NCBI GenBank assembly: GCA_963575745.1
Contig: CAUYUJ010014338.1
Span: forward strand, 641,001-705,000
DNA from: Prorocentrum cordatum
Taxonomy: Eukaryota > Sar > Dinophyceae > Prorocentrales > Prorocentraceae
DNA length: 64,000 bases
Direction of reading: 5' to 3'
Shown here: positions 42,148 through 52,978 of the stretch, in pieces
Position numbering within the stretch: position 1 is the first letter of the stretch
Layout of the letters: each line of letters begins with the position of its first letter
The notes under the pieces: model-generated
Databases searched by the model: none
What the model was told of the DNA's origin: nothing
The model's input: the letters and a program-made list of their open reading frames with translations, nothing else
Program-made: the position numbers and the translations under genes

Positions 42148-44099
42148 GTTAGGAGGAAAGGAGACCAGGATCGGCTAGAGGGATGCTGGATGCTGGATGT
42201 AATCTCTGTGAGAGTTGTTTCGGCCTTTGCTTTGCCCGCTTCCCAGGTACATCGCGAACGTGGAGACTGCTGCTGGCGCAGCAGACCGGATTGCCAGCGA
42301 GTCCTTGGACCGCAGCTCTATCCGATCTTCCCACGACACGAATCCGATCAACTCTGCTGGGCCATGTCCTCGGTACAAGGATCTGATCACCATCGCCCAG
42401 GCCAAAGGGAAGGTCGACTTCAACGATTGCCAGTCGGACGAGGACGTGAAATCCCGCAAGACTGAGATCTCCGATCAATACTCGGCCATCCCGAACTTGC
42501 TCAAGTTCTGTTCCACTGGCGTGAGCGACTTGTACTCTGCCCGCACTATGCTCCACAAGAGACGCACGTTAGAAGCGAAGGCGGCTGAGGAGGCGCGCAA
42601 GAAGCGGCAGAAAGAGGCGAATGCTGCGAGCGGCGCTGGAAACGGGCCAGCGACCAAGAAGGCAAAACAGTCTCAGATTCAGACCTATCCCATCTTCGAC
42701 GTCGACCTGCCTGGAGGCCGTGACATGTTCTCCATACCGAACATCCCCATCGATGCCCTGGTCGCGTTCGCAACGAAGCACGACGGCGACCTCGGCACCA
42801 GCCCTTGTGATAGCATTGACCCTGAAAAGCCATTGCTGTTGCCCTTCCACGTGTCGCCTGCCCACTTGGAGTCTCGGGTGGGCCGCGAGCGGAGCGAGAT
42901 GCAGTTCGACAACCAGGAGGAGCAGGATCGTTGGGAGGAGAGTGCGACTTCTTTGAATAAGGGCACGGCGACTTTATCTGAGGAGATTGAGGGCTTCAAG
43001 GAGGAGTTCCGCGCCTCGGACCTGAGGCTTACGATAGGCAGGGCCGTCAGCCCTTTGCCAGACGAGGAGTGCGAAACCGTCGTGATGGATTGGTTCCTCA
43101 ACTACTGCCAGTTGGACAAAGCCGGCTTCCGGAACGTGCCCGCGCCGAAGGCTGCGGAGAACCGCCAGCTCTACAATGTCGCGGGCCTCGGGTGCTTTGC
43201 CATCGCAGCGGGCGTGCAGGACTGCCGGGTCGAGCCCTCAGCTTTACCCACCTTGCGGGGGCAAGTGGGTGGCACGCGAACCATCGTTGCGTGCAGGGTT
43301 GACGAGGTCATCTCGTTCCTGGTGGAGACGAAGGGGCAGAGCGACGTCACGACGAAAATGTCCATCGAGTTCATCAAGTCTGCAATTGCAGCAGACGTCG
43401 AGGACTGGACATCAGGGCCCCAGGGCCTTCTGGAAGCCTCCTGAGTCGTAGATCCCTCTTTCCTGCTTTCCTCGCCTCCGACCCCTCCGCTTCTCTCCTT
43501 CACTAAGTGCGACTCTTTCCTGCTCACGTCTCTCCTCTCGCAGCCCTGCTCTTTTAGGATGGGAAGCTAGCGGGCGGGGGGGTGGCCCCATGGCTTCTGC
43601 CACTTTGCCCCCCGCCCGCCCCCCGTCCCGAGTGAGCGCGGCTAGGAGAGGGAGGCAGATGGGATAGAGCGGCACTGCTCTCGGCCCTCAGGACTTCGTG
43701 AACTCTGGCCGCATGATGTGGTGGGGAACGGTCGGCCCCTGGGAGGCGATCTACCTCCCAGCAGGCTCCATCTGCGCAGAGCGCATCAACAACGGCGAGG
43801 ACTGCTACGGCTTCAAACTGTCGCTCTTCAACGCCAAGGACTCCAAGGCGCTGGACATCATGAAGAAGTACGGGGATGAGATCGAGTCCGCGACGGGCAG
43901 GCCCTCGGAGGCGACGAAACAGGCCATCAAGTTCGTGAATGAGGTCAGGAGCTTCGAGGCCGAAGCCGCTGCTGCGGTTGTGGGCGCGGCTCCGCCCACA
44001 GGAGATGAGGATGTTCAGGATCAGGAGGAGGCCGAGGGTCTCCAGGGAGCCTCTGGCGGTGGCGGCCCGGAGCCTGTGACGATTCAGGTCGACGAGTAG
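40649..44099 (+). CDS. Predicted 3-exon gene, CxxC...CxxC protein of unknown function
   Basis: Exons 40649 to about 42147, 42247-43402 and 43692-44099 join in frame to about 1,020 residues. The N-terminus is disordered and Gly/Lys-rich (GGGGRGKGGRKGGKGKGRRK). A compact C111-x2-C114...C130-x2-C133 motif (CGSCKKEKSIKEFYES, then CKVCRKED) could bind zinc. Long Lys/Glu-rich helical regions follow, a basic patch (EEARKKRQKEANAA ... TKKAKQ) is likely nuclear, and the C-terminal part is ordered with an acidic Gly/Glu-rich tail. The start ATG is the first downstream of the possible SL relic. No named domain beyond the Cys motif was recognised, so function is unknown. Confidence 0.6.
42247..43402 (+). 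CDS. CxxC gene, exon 2
   Basis: The acceptor is GCTTCCCAG/GTACAT. Encodes YIANVETAAGAADRIASESL, a basic patch (ARKKRQKEANAASGAG), then a well-ordered region (DVDLPGGRDMFSIPNIPIDA; ETVVMDWFLNYCQLDKAGFR; CRVDEVISFLVETKGQS). The donor GTCGAG/GACTGG (GA type) joins exon 3 in phase 0. Unspliced, the frame would run to TGA 43442-43444. Confidence 0.65.
43403..43691 (+). other. GA-AG intron of the CxxC gene
   Basis: 289 nt, phase 0. AGGACT is present at both ends (GTCGAGGACTGG and CCTCAGGACTTC). The inside is C/T-rich and then G/C-rich, with no open continuation. Confidence 0.6.
43692..44099 (+). CDS. CxxC gene, exon 3
   Basis: Encodes DFVNSGRMMWWGTVGPWEAI and SICAERINNGEDCYGFKLS, a compact Trp-rich ordered stretch. 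A helix (ATKQAIKFVNEVRSFEAEAA) and an acidic Gly/Glu tail ending PEPVTIQVDE follow. The stop TAG is at 44097-44099. Confidence 0.6.
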   Translation, partial: DFVNSGRMMWWGTVGPWEAIYLPAGSICAERINNGEDCYGFKLSLFNAKDSKALDIMKKYGDEIESATGRPSEATKQAIKFVNEVRSFEAEAAAAVVGAAPPTGDEDVQDQEEAEGLQGASGGGGPEPVTIQVDE

Positions 44100-45290
44100 G
44101 CGCCATCCGCTTGGTAAAGTTAGGTTTGAGAGAGGGGGCGCGCCGCGCGCCTCGCAAGGGCCCATACCGAGGCCTTCGGCTTTAGCCGCTTTCGCCACCG
44201 CCTTGAATTTGCTAATGGGGGGCCCTCTGAGGGCCTCTTGGCCTCGGAGCTCGGGACCTCTTCAGTACTTTTGGGGGCCAGTAGTCCTGTAGTCATATCC
44301 TAGAACAGACCCCAGAGTATCCGTATCATTTTCAGCGCCCGTGGCAATGACGACCATCAGGCCCGTTAGTGTGTCCTTCGTGGGGTCCCTCTTCGGAGCC
44401 CTCCAATCCCTCAGGCTGTTGGATACCTCTTGAGAGCCCAACTAGAAGCATAGCGGATGCTTTTCAAGGCCTCCTCGAGATTCTTAGTGAGGGCCCAGGA
44501 AGTATCCTCAGGTCAGCCAGTCACTTTACGATCTCACGGCTGTGGTCCTTTGGAGTCCTCCGAGGGGCTGGCAGATTTTCCGATTGGCTCGAAGAGGTGT
44601 TCGGCGGTTGCGCAGCTGACAGGCTTCCTGTCAGTATGGGAAGTGAACAAACAACCGACGTTGTGCAAATCAAAACAACGTGAGTCGAACTTCAGATCTC
44701 CAGTGATAGTGAGGGCCATCGTCGGCGGCGACGGCTTAAGCAACGACATTCACCCCATCCCGTCCTCGCCCGATTCCTCCTTTCTCCTTCGCTCCCTCCG
44801 GCCATCCTCCCCTCCTGTCCAACGTTCTTCTAAGTCCTTCGTCCTCCCTCTTCCTCGCCGTTCCTCCTCTCGTGTTTTTTTTTGTTGCGAGTGCACAATG
44901 CGCTTACGATAGCCGTAGGCGGAAGCCGTGAAACCTCTGGCAACAAAGTGGTAGCGAAGCTTAAGGCAAGTGTCATAGAGGTAGCGGAACATATAGCCTG
45001 ACGCAAAAACTGACTTGCGCATTCGCGAGAATGCCGCTACTCCTGATTCTCGTCCCCTCTGGCTTTTGGGCTTGCCCAAACGCTGATGTCCGAGACTGCT
45101 GGGCCGCCGCGGAGCTATTTCGAGGGATCCTGGATTGACTGGCGAGGCATCGTCACTTGGAAGAGCCTGGAACTGTTCATGCTGGTAGGAAATCAACGGT
45201 CTGTGCCCTCGCGGGGCACGTTTTGAACTTCGCTGGCCTGCATGGCCCCCGCCAAACACCCAGGGTGAAAACCTACACTTGGACGTAGTC
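44100..45290. other. No gene recognised
   Basis: Mixed sequence with short open frames only. A C/T-rich patch at 44755-44875 includes T9. No motif or repeat was assigned. Confidence 0.45.
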
Positions 45291-45340
45291 AGCGTGTCGC
45301 GCCGAAACGTGGTGGGCTAGAACTGGCGGCGCGATACGCG
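45291..45340. mobile_element. 50-bp inverted-repeat element, copy 1
   Basis: Ends AGCGTGTCGC and GCGATACGCG (8 of 10 complementary) enclose CGAAACGTGGTGGGCTAGAA. The second copy at 48214-48263 has the same length and perfect 10-bp ends. Confidence 0.55.
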
Positions 45341-45559
45341 AAGCAAACACTCCTGACCGTACTTCGGGGGACCGTGCCATACTCGGGTCTCGGATAAGAG
45401 AGCGGCGGGCAGATGCGATGTCCGATTGCTGTCGGGCGTGAGGGGCGTCATGAGCAAATGTCGCTAAAGGCAATGGCCGATTGAGAAAAGAGCAGCCGCG
45501 AAAGCTGAAGTTCGTGGGGGTCCTGACCCGCACCGTTTCACGTGAAAGGCTGCGTGCAG

Positions 45560-45740
45560 CTCCGCTCTGGGGGGGATACGTCGACCGCCAATCGCCCATT
45601 CATCGCCGACTCGGGCCCGATAGTCCATCCCACCCAGAATATTGCGGATTTGCTGTCGGGGGCCTGTCGCCGATCTGTCGGCGATGTATTTCCGATTCCA
45701 GCTTGATGTTCCCCCTCCTGAGCCTGAGCCAATCCCCCCC
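45560..45740. repeat. Dispersed repeat E, inverted copy
   Basis: Reverse complement of 22640-22790, diverged. Shared words include CGCCCATTCATCGCCGACTC and TGTCGGCGATGTATTTCCGA. Confidence 0.6.
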
Positions 45741-47105
45741 TTAGCGTTCCCCCTCAAAGGGGGGAACCGCGACTCTTATTCGGACCACGGGCCTCTTAGA
45801 ACATCGCGTCGCGAGAAACGAAGTGGCAAGCACGAGAGCCAGAATCAGACCTGCATGGGGCGACTCCGCTGCTGCAGAATCGCGCCCCGAAAAAAAAACG
45901 ACATGCACGGCAAGCACAGGAACATGAGAAAATTGTTGCCTTGAACCTCGGAGCTGCCCTTTTCGAAACGACGTGCCGACCACCCCTGCAGCCCGCCCAC
46001 CATGGCTGTGCGGTGCAAGCCCCGTCGGCTCTCATGAAACGAGTGCTCAGAACCCCCCCTGAATCCGACGTCACGAACGAACATGCAACATCGTAACACA
46101 ATTCGAGTGGGGTCCTGGAACCGACTTGTTGGTTGTATGTTTCGGGCCGTATCGATATGTGATGGCCCTGGTGCCTGAAACAATGCACAAACGGCCGATG
46201 TGCAAAAACGCGACGCCAAGATGTCAATGTCTGCCTCTGTTTCTACGTATGACCACCTCTGGAAACCAGAAACCTTTGACCCAATAATATTGGCGTCGAT
46301 CGCGTTTACCTCCGCCGCGTTCCGCCACACCCCCGCCGTTTTACTTTTGCTCGGCTCCGCCGTCCTTCCGCAAAGGGGGTGGGTGTGCCAAGCGCGAAGC
46401 CTTTTGTTGGAACGCCGTATATCAAAGCGCGCCACCCGTAATTGAAAATTGCTACGCTCCGCTTCCAACAGGCGCATCCATGGTCGCTGCGTGCGACTTC
46501 TTGCAACTAGCTCGTGCCGCAGCAGCATGGCGGTAAGAGCTTGGGTTTCAATTGTGACGCGAAACTTTCAATCTTTCGCCGTCTCGGGTGTCGTGTTCAT
46601 TGGGGGATGTGGGTGCCGTCCTCGCCTTTCGAAATGGATTTCGCGTCGTGAATCGAATTTCGGCTTGTCCTTCGGCCTGGGACGCTCCTCGCCGCAGCGT
46701 TCAGTCTTCGCCGCCCGCGGCGGCTGCCGACGCGCTGGGGTGAAACGAACTCAGCACGTTGTTATGGGCGGGACGGCGGGACTTTTGCTTAGCGCGTCGC
46801 CGCGGCGGCCCGCCCCAACGACGCGGTACGCCTTGTGGCTGGCAAGCGCGTCGCTTTATTCCGCAGGGCCGGGGGCTCGGAAATGATTGGGGCGCGGACG
46901 CTTTGGGGACCAGGATATGGATATTTTGCGTGGAAGCAGGAAGCAGGAAGTAGGAAACGCTGCGGGGGGCGCCCTGCCCCTACGCCTGGGAAGGCGTCGG
47001 GCCCGCTAACTTCTTGGAGCAAAAACACTAAGACTGCCAGCGATTGTGGGGGCGCCCAGTCAGGCGGACACCATCGGGATCCCTGTCGGCCGCTCACTTC
47101 GACCA
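45741..47105. other. No gene recognised; dispersed repeat F copy
   Basis: 46785-46910 matches 23219-23340 (TTGCTTAGCGCGTCGCCG ... GCGGACGCTTTGGGGACC). The rest is unassigned; open frames of 60-225 codons occur on both strands without motifs. Confidence 0.45.
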
Positions 47106-47109
47106 TCAT

Positions 47110-48060
47110 CGGTCGCCGCACTGGTCAATCTTGTCCAACGACATGTTGGATCCAATTTACCCAGGACCCGGCATCCACGCCTCTGTCTGCCAACTCGTAA
47201 TACTTTCGCGGCATGTTCACGATATTTCGCATCGTTCTGCGGTTCTCCATTCTCAACCTGTGCTCCCTTCCGGTTTTCATTGTCTAGCACCCGCTGCCGT
47301 AATGAAAAATTGACACCACAACAGCATTGAACAATCGTAATCTGTACGTCGACGGGTAAAGGTTGTTGGCGAGCTTTGTTTTGTACATGCCGAAGGCGGC
47401 CCAACCCTTGAAAATTAGATTCACAATCTCCTGGTCGTGGATGTCACTAAACGAAATCCGTCTCCCAAGATACACCGCAACACCGTCATATGGCGGAACC
47501 TCGACAAGGCAACCGCCGACTGGAATGCCAGGTTGGCGAAGGACGGTGTTGCGGCACTCCATATTCGACCGAATCCCAGTCTTACCCATATGCAGTTTCA
47601 GGCCAGGTGCTTCTCCGCATGCTTGCAAATCTTCGAGCATGCGCCTCACGTGCGCCCGCTTGGTTCCAAGTAACAGCACGTCACCCGCAAACTTGAGATT
47701 CGTCCAGAAAGCATGGCTTGTGCGAGCGCCAATCCAGCACTGGCGCCACTTCGTCTTCAGCCGCCGCATCAGGTGCTCCAGAACTGTATTGGATAATGCT
47801 GGGCTGAATGGGTATCCATGCCGAGTGCTACGGTCCAGCTTGTAGGTGCGGCTTGCGCGATCGGTTGCCATCTGTGCGGCCTGTTGAGTGTAAAGGCACA
47901 CAAGTACCTTGATATACTGTTCAGGCGCATGCTGCTCACGCAAAGCTTCCCACATGGCCTCGTGGGTGACATAATCAAAAGCCTGTTCAAAATCAGCTGC
48001 GGCTGTCCATGGAGGCGCCTGATATTCCCGCATTTTCTCTTGCAACAGCACGAGAGTGAA
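47110..48060 (-). pseudogene. LINE-B: reverse transcriptase fragment, minus strand
   Basis: The main frame (48051 down to 47284) starts inside the RT palm. AAADFEQAFDYVTHEAMWEAL is motif A, DRSTRHGYPFSPALSN a damaged motif B (usually RGTRQGDPLSP), and LKFAGDVLLLG motif C. Consensus motif C is FADD, so the first catalytic Asp is Gly (GGT). Thumb-like sequence VYLGRRISFSDIHDQEIVNL follows. After the TAG at 47284-47286 another frame continues the post-RT part (TMRNIVNMPRKYYE, SWVNWIQHVV) to about 47120. The 5' portion (endonuclease, fingers) is missing. It is a typical 5'-truncated dead LINE. Confidence 0.75.
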
Positions 48061-48213
48061 TAGTTGGACCTCGCATCTGAAACTTCTCGGAAACCAGCTT
48101 GGTCAACTGATTGTTATTGCTCCAGATACGGATGTATGCGGCTATTGAAACATAAAATTCGAAACCTTGTACACGATCGGCAATATTAATATGGGGCGGT
48201 AGTTCTGCTTCCC

Positions 48214-48263
48214 AGCGTGTCGCGCCGAAGCGTGGTGGGCCAGAGCCAGCAGTGCGACACGCT
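48214..48263. mobile_element. 50-bp inverted-repeat element, copy 2
   Basis: Perfect ends AGCGTGTCGC and GCGACACGCT enclose CGAAGCGTGGTGGGCCAGAG. Similarity to copy 1 continues about 20 bp downstream (TCCTGACCG in both). Confidence 0.6.
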
Positions 48264-48655
48264 AACCAGAAAGTCCTGACCGCAACCTCCCCCCAGAAAC
48301 CAACAATTACTCAATGTTACGGCAAAGCCCACCTGGTCACAGCTGCTCGCAAGGCCTGGAAACACGTCCACTGCGGTGAACCTTGCTTTACGCTGTCCTT
48401 CCCTCCCCCCAAGCACAGATGGACGTCAACTGCACACCAACACCGATCCAGGGCCCAGGATCGGCCCAGCCAGGACAGATGTTGGTATAGCTGGCGCACT
48501 TCCCCCCAGACATCCGATGACTTGATTTGTTTCAAAGACGGGGTCGCCTGATGTCCCGACCCTTTCTCCACTGTCGGTTTTTCACCCCGCGGTGTTTTTC
48601 GTCGGCAGTGGAGCCCGAAAACGGCCCCTGGAGACCGAAAAGGCGAACAACAACT

Positions 48656-48676
48656 CCGTCTTGATTTTGCCTCAAG
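48656..48676 (+). other. Spliced-leader-like relic (16/21)
   Basis: Starts CCGTC and ends ATTTTGCCTCAAG. It matches DinoSL at 16 of 21 positions without gaps and shares two of its differences (positions 5 and 15) with the relic at 10243. No open frame of note follows; it lies in dispersed repeat D. Confidence 0.5.
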
Positions 48677-49799
48677 GCGTCGGAGGTATGGGCCCGAGAG
48701 CAGGCGTCTTCCCCGTCGTCGGCGCGGCTTGGGGTCCCAGCGCCGCTAGGCCTCCCCGGTGACGGCGACGGCGACGCGCCTAGAAGAAGAACAATAATCT
48801 GCACAACAAGCTTTCGGAGATCCGCGCGGATTTCTTGGATCGGCGCTGGGCCAGCCGCCCTGGTGCGCGGCCTAGCCATATGATGAGTCTTCCCTGAAAC
48901 CCTGGCGTCGAAATCTTTTCCTCGACGGGCGATTCTGCCTTGTTTCTGGCCCCGGGATCCTCACACATCGATCCCGATCGCAACACGCACGGGGTCCAGG
49001 GCTCCGGGCCGAGTCGTTTCACGACGTTGCAACTTTTTCAGGACGTCGGACCTCGAAACCTCACGACGGGCTTCGGCGCGAGGCGGGGCGGCCCCCTCGA
49101 TGGCGCACGGGGGGGTGGGGGCTCCTCACAGGCGGTCAGGGCCTCCCCATAGACTTGGCGGGCGCACGAGGTGGTAGGGGGTGAGGGGGAATCTTATTAG
49201 AAGGAGGCTGCTTCTGAGAATGCGCCAGCCTTACATCTACAGGTAAGCCCCGCGCCTTCTAAGAAGCAGGGGTGCTTCTAAGACGCCTTTCCCCCTTCCC
49301 CTACCCCCTTCTGCGCGTGGCCGGCAGAGGCCTTCCCCTCAGAGCCAGGAGTTGCAAAGAGATGGCGGCCGCTGGTTTTTCACGTGTCGAGCACCTGGAG
49401 GTGCAAAAAGTGCGCAAGACAAAAATGCCGGCCCCAGGAAGCAGGTCAAGATCCCTGGGGGCCAACGTCGCGAGAAAAAATGCCACGTCGCCTCGGGGCC
49501 TGTTTTACGCTGTTGCATTTTTGCGTGGCGTCGGACCTCGGGGTTTGAGCCTGACCATCGCCGCGCACCGCCTCGAGCGCCGGGGTTTACCTTCGCGACG
49601 AGGCCTCCTGGCCCCCGCCCATTCTGGCCTCAACGATGTGCCGCGTACCAAGCTTCCCAGGGTGGACCCTTCCCCAAAGTGAGAACCATCAAACTCCATG
49701 AACCTAAACTTTCGGAGGTCCGGGCGGACCTCCCAAAGTGTATGTTCATTGCGCTTGTGTCTTCTTCGACCAAATCCATGCTTCGGTGCGGATCGTTGG

Positions 49800-49875
49800 C
49801 GCGCCTCGTCTCCGTCATCACCGTCGTCGTCGTTGTCCTCCTCCTCGTCTCCGTCGTCGTCGTCGTCGACGGCGT
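49800..49875. repeat. (CGTCGT)n-rich tract
   Basis: CGTCGTCGTTGTCCTCC and TCCGTCGTCGTCGTCG runs. A similar CGACGA run lies at 52154-52175. Confidence 0.8.
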
Positions 49876-50619
49876 CGTGCTGGTTGTGGTGCGTGTGGCT
49901 CTGCTCTGGACGTGCTCCCCTCATGCAGTGACCACCACCACCACTCCCTTCTGGCGCGGGGCGGCGGAAGAATCCTCGTGTCACCGACTGCACTCGCCAA
50001 GAGAACCTGCAGCCCCGACCCCGCCAGAAGGCGGCGCCAGAGGCGTCACGAGGATGGCCAACGGCGCCGATCCCGAGAGCCCGCGCGGACATCCGAACGT
50101 TCAGACGAAAAACAGAGACCCTGAGATCCTGGCGTCTCCATCTGTTCGCTACGGGCCACAGGCGATTCTGCCTTGTTTCGGACCCTTGGACTCACGGACT
50201 GATTCAGCTCGGAAGATGGCGCAGAAAGAAGGGGTCCAGGAATCCAACCGATTTTTCATGTTGCAATTTAGTCGAGACGTCGGATCTCGGGGGACCGCCG
50301 CCACCGAGAACCCACCAGGGGGCCCACCCCTGGGCGGTGGCACGCTTCTGAACGTCGCACGATGATTGGGTGGCGTTCGGGCGTGCCGCCGCCCAGGGGT
50401 GACCCCCCCCCCCGATGGGCTCTCGGTAGCGGTGGTCCCTGTTTTCTCACAAACATCCTCCGTCGTGATTTGTTCACCACCTGGCTCCCGAGAGGGCTGG
50501 ACCCCTTCACTGGGACGGGCTTTTCATCCTGAGTCTTTTTTGGGGGGCCCGGCGAGGGCCCCAGGAGGCTGAAAATGTGTGAAACTCTCCGTCGCGACGT
50601 TCCCTGCAACGAGAGGACG

Positions 50620-50900
50620 TCAGAGTCCTCCTCCTCTCCTCCTCCCCCTCCTCCTCCTCCTCTTCCTCCTCCTCCTCCTCCTCCTCGTCCTCCTCCTCTC
50701 TCCTCCTCCTCCTCCTCCTCCTCCTCCTCCTCCTCCTCCTCCTCCCTCCTCCCTCCCTCCCTCCCTCCCTCCCTCCCTCCCCTCCCTCCCTCCCTCCTCC
50801 CTCCCTCCCTCCCTCCCTCCCTCCCTCCCTCCCTCCCCTCCCCTCCCCCCCTCCCCTCCTCCTCCTCCTCCTCCTCCTCCTCCTCTCCTCCTCTCCTCCA
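50620..50900. repeat. (CCT)n and (CCCT)n tract
   Basis: CTCCTCCTC passes into CCTCCCTCCCTCCC and back. Pro/Ser (+) and Gly/Arg/Glu (-) frames here are repeat translations. Confidence 0.95.
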
Positions 50901-51171
50901 CGGTCCCGTTCGCGGCCGTTTTGTGGGGATGTCTCAAGCGGTTTGCCTGTTTTCTGTCCCAACATCATTCGCTTTCGGAGCAGATTTGGAGGATGTATCG
51001 AGCGAGGCGCTCATTTGGACCCCCCAGGTGGGCCAGATTTTGAGGATGTCTCGATCGGTGGCCAGACTCGTGGGCACAGATTCTCCTCAGGATGCCACAC
51101 GAGGCTTCAACAGGCTCCAGGAGGCCCCAGGAGACCACATGAGGACCCAGGAGGAATCAGGAGGCCCTCCT

Positions 51172-51262
51172 TCGTCTCCTCCTCCTCCTCCTCCCTCCTC
51201 CTCCTCCTCCTCCTCCTCCTCCTCCTCCTCCTCCTCCTCCTCCTCCTCCTCCTCCTCCTCAG
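51172..51262. repeat. (CTC)n tract
   Basis: Nearly pure CTC run of about 85 bp. Between the two tracts (50900-51170) the sequence is unique with no supported gene. Confidence 0.95.
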
Positions 51263-51679
51263 TTCGAGAGGATGTGAGAGTACGCCCCCCAGACATGGGC
51301 AAACGTTTTGCAGATTCTTCTTCTCCGAGCGCCGTGCGGCCCCCTCGCGGAGTGAGGCGGCGGCGACGGCGACGGGGACGCGCCGCGCTGCGCCGCCGCC
51401 GAGGGCACGCCCACGGGCGGCCGGGGCGAAGGGCCTGGCCCGTCGGGCACGCAGCTTCGGGGCGGCGGCGTCGGCGAAGACAGCGACGGGAACCATCTTG
51501 CGAATATGTGGTCTAGCAGACTGTTGTGACCTTCGTTCGCTTCTCACTTTCCCTTGTATCCGCCCACGAGGTCCAGTCCATGAACCAACCCTCTTCTTGG
51601 AGGGTGTCCTTTACATACCAGCTTCTGGGGGAAACATTCAGCAAGGCATTCTGCGCGCACTGCGCCGACATGGCGTCCC

Positions 51680-52100
51680 GTGCGAGAGCCGTTCCTGAGT
51701 GTAAGAATGCATCTGACCAGGGCGCACGCGAGGAAACTACGAGAAAATTGAGCGGTAGCCGATGTCGTCGAAGTCGGGCCTTCACAAACGTGAGAGAATT
51801 GCGAGATCTCGGGCGATAGCGCCGTTCCTGAGTTAGGGGACCTCTCCGGCTAGGGCGTTTCGGAGAAAATTGTGAGAACATATAGAGCAGGAGCCGTGGT
51901 CTTCGCAGTTGGGCCTTCGCCGACTTGGGTGCCTTGCGAAGTATCGAGCGAGAGCGGCATTCCTGAGTTTGGGGGCCTTTCTGGTCAGAGTGTCTTGGGT
52001 GAACTTCGAGCGGGAGCTGCTGTCGTAGGGCCCACATTTGAAATCAAGCTCGAGCGGGAACCGTGGTTCCAAAGAAAATGTCACCAACTTCGAGGCGAGA
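51680..52100. repeat. About 134-bp degenerate tandem repeat, 3 copies
   Basis: The word GTTCCTGAGT or ATTCCTGAGT recurs at 51691, 51824 and 51958. Shared words also include GAGAATTGCGAGATCTCGGG and GGGCCTTC. It is related to the 8415-8610 unit. Confidence 0.65.
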
Positions 52101-52534
52101 TCGCCTGGAACCGCTTCCATTGATCAGCGATAAGAACTTCGTAGTCATGAATATGCGACGACGACGACGGCGGCGTCGGCGGCGGCAACGGAGACGACAG
52201 CAAGGGAGACGATAGCAACGGAGGGCGCGTCAATTCAATCACGCCGGGCGGTCTCGCCTAGCTGCGGGCCCCAGGGGCCAGCGCAGATCCTCAGAGACCG
52301 ATCCAGCTCGAAAGAACGGGGTCGCCCTCAGAGCTCGTCCTTGAAGGCCTTGTCGGAGGAGCCTCCGTTTCCTTTGTGCCCTGGTCCTCTGGCGCCACCT
52401 CCTCCTCCTCCTCCTTCTCCATCCCTGCTTCTTATAAACAAATCCTCCCTGTCGTGTCCCCAGACGTGTCGGTAGGGAGGGCGGGGCTTTTCGCTTAAGT
52501 CCGACTCGCCATCTGTGCTCCTGAAGGTTCACAT

Positions 52535-52978
52535 GTGCGGCACCTTCAAGGATGGATGGAGGGTGGTTTTCGAAATGCGGCTGTCGCTTTAGCGCTGCGC
52601 GCATTCCTAGTTAAACACTTGCAACAGCTTCCCAGATGGAGGGCGGGTCGTTGTCAAAATGTGGCTCTCGCCCCAGCGCCGCGCACATTATGGCTAAAAT
52701 GTTGCAGCAGCTTCACAGATGGAGGACGGACCGTTTTGGGAATGCGGCTCTCGCCTTGGCGCCACACACATTATTGCAACAAGTTTGCAACCGCTTCACA
52801 GATGAAGGGCGAGTCGTTTTCCCAATGTGGCTCTCACCTCAGCGCCGCGGGCATTCTTGCGACACGCTTGCAGCAGTTTCACAAATGGAGGGCGGGCCGT
52901 TTTGAACATGTGGCGCTCGTTCTAGCGCCGCGCACATTATTTCTAAACTTGCGTAGATGCGTCAAAGATTCGTGTGGT
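52535..52978. repeat. 83-bp tandem repeat, 5 copies
   Basis: The word (A/G)GATGGAGGGCGG recurs at about 52554, 52634, 52717, 52800 and 52884. Each is followed by AATGTGGCTCTCGCC-like and GCGCCGCGCACATTATT-like words. Confidence 0.8.

Larger units (their letters stand above)
48540..50600. repeat. Cluster of dispersed repeat D copies
   Basis: The word GACGTCGGACCTCG, usually after GTTGCA(A/T)TTTTT, occurs at 49042, 49528 (GGCGTCGGACCTCGGGG), 50276 (GACGTCGGATCTCGGGGG) and again at 53368. The CCGCGCGGAT...GGATCGGCG word occurs at 48815-48850, with shorter forms at 49712 and 50070. The region has long composition-driven frames but no protein motif. Confidence 0.6.

Noticed and set aside
45845-46528. 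227-codon minus-strand frame as a gene
   Set aside because: Open by composition; no motif, overlapping frames of similar length on the other strand, and it includes dispersed-repeat-like sequence.
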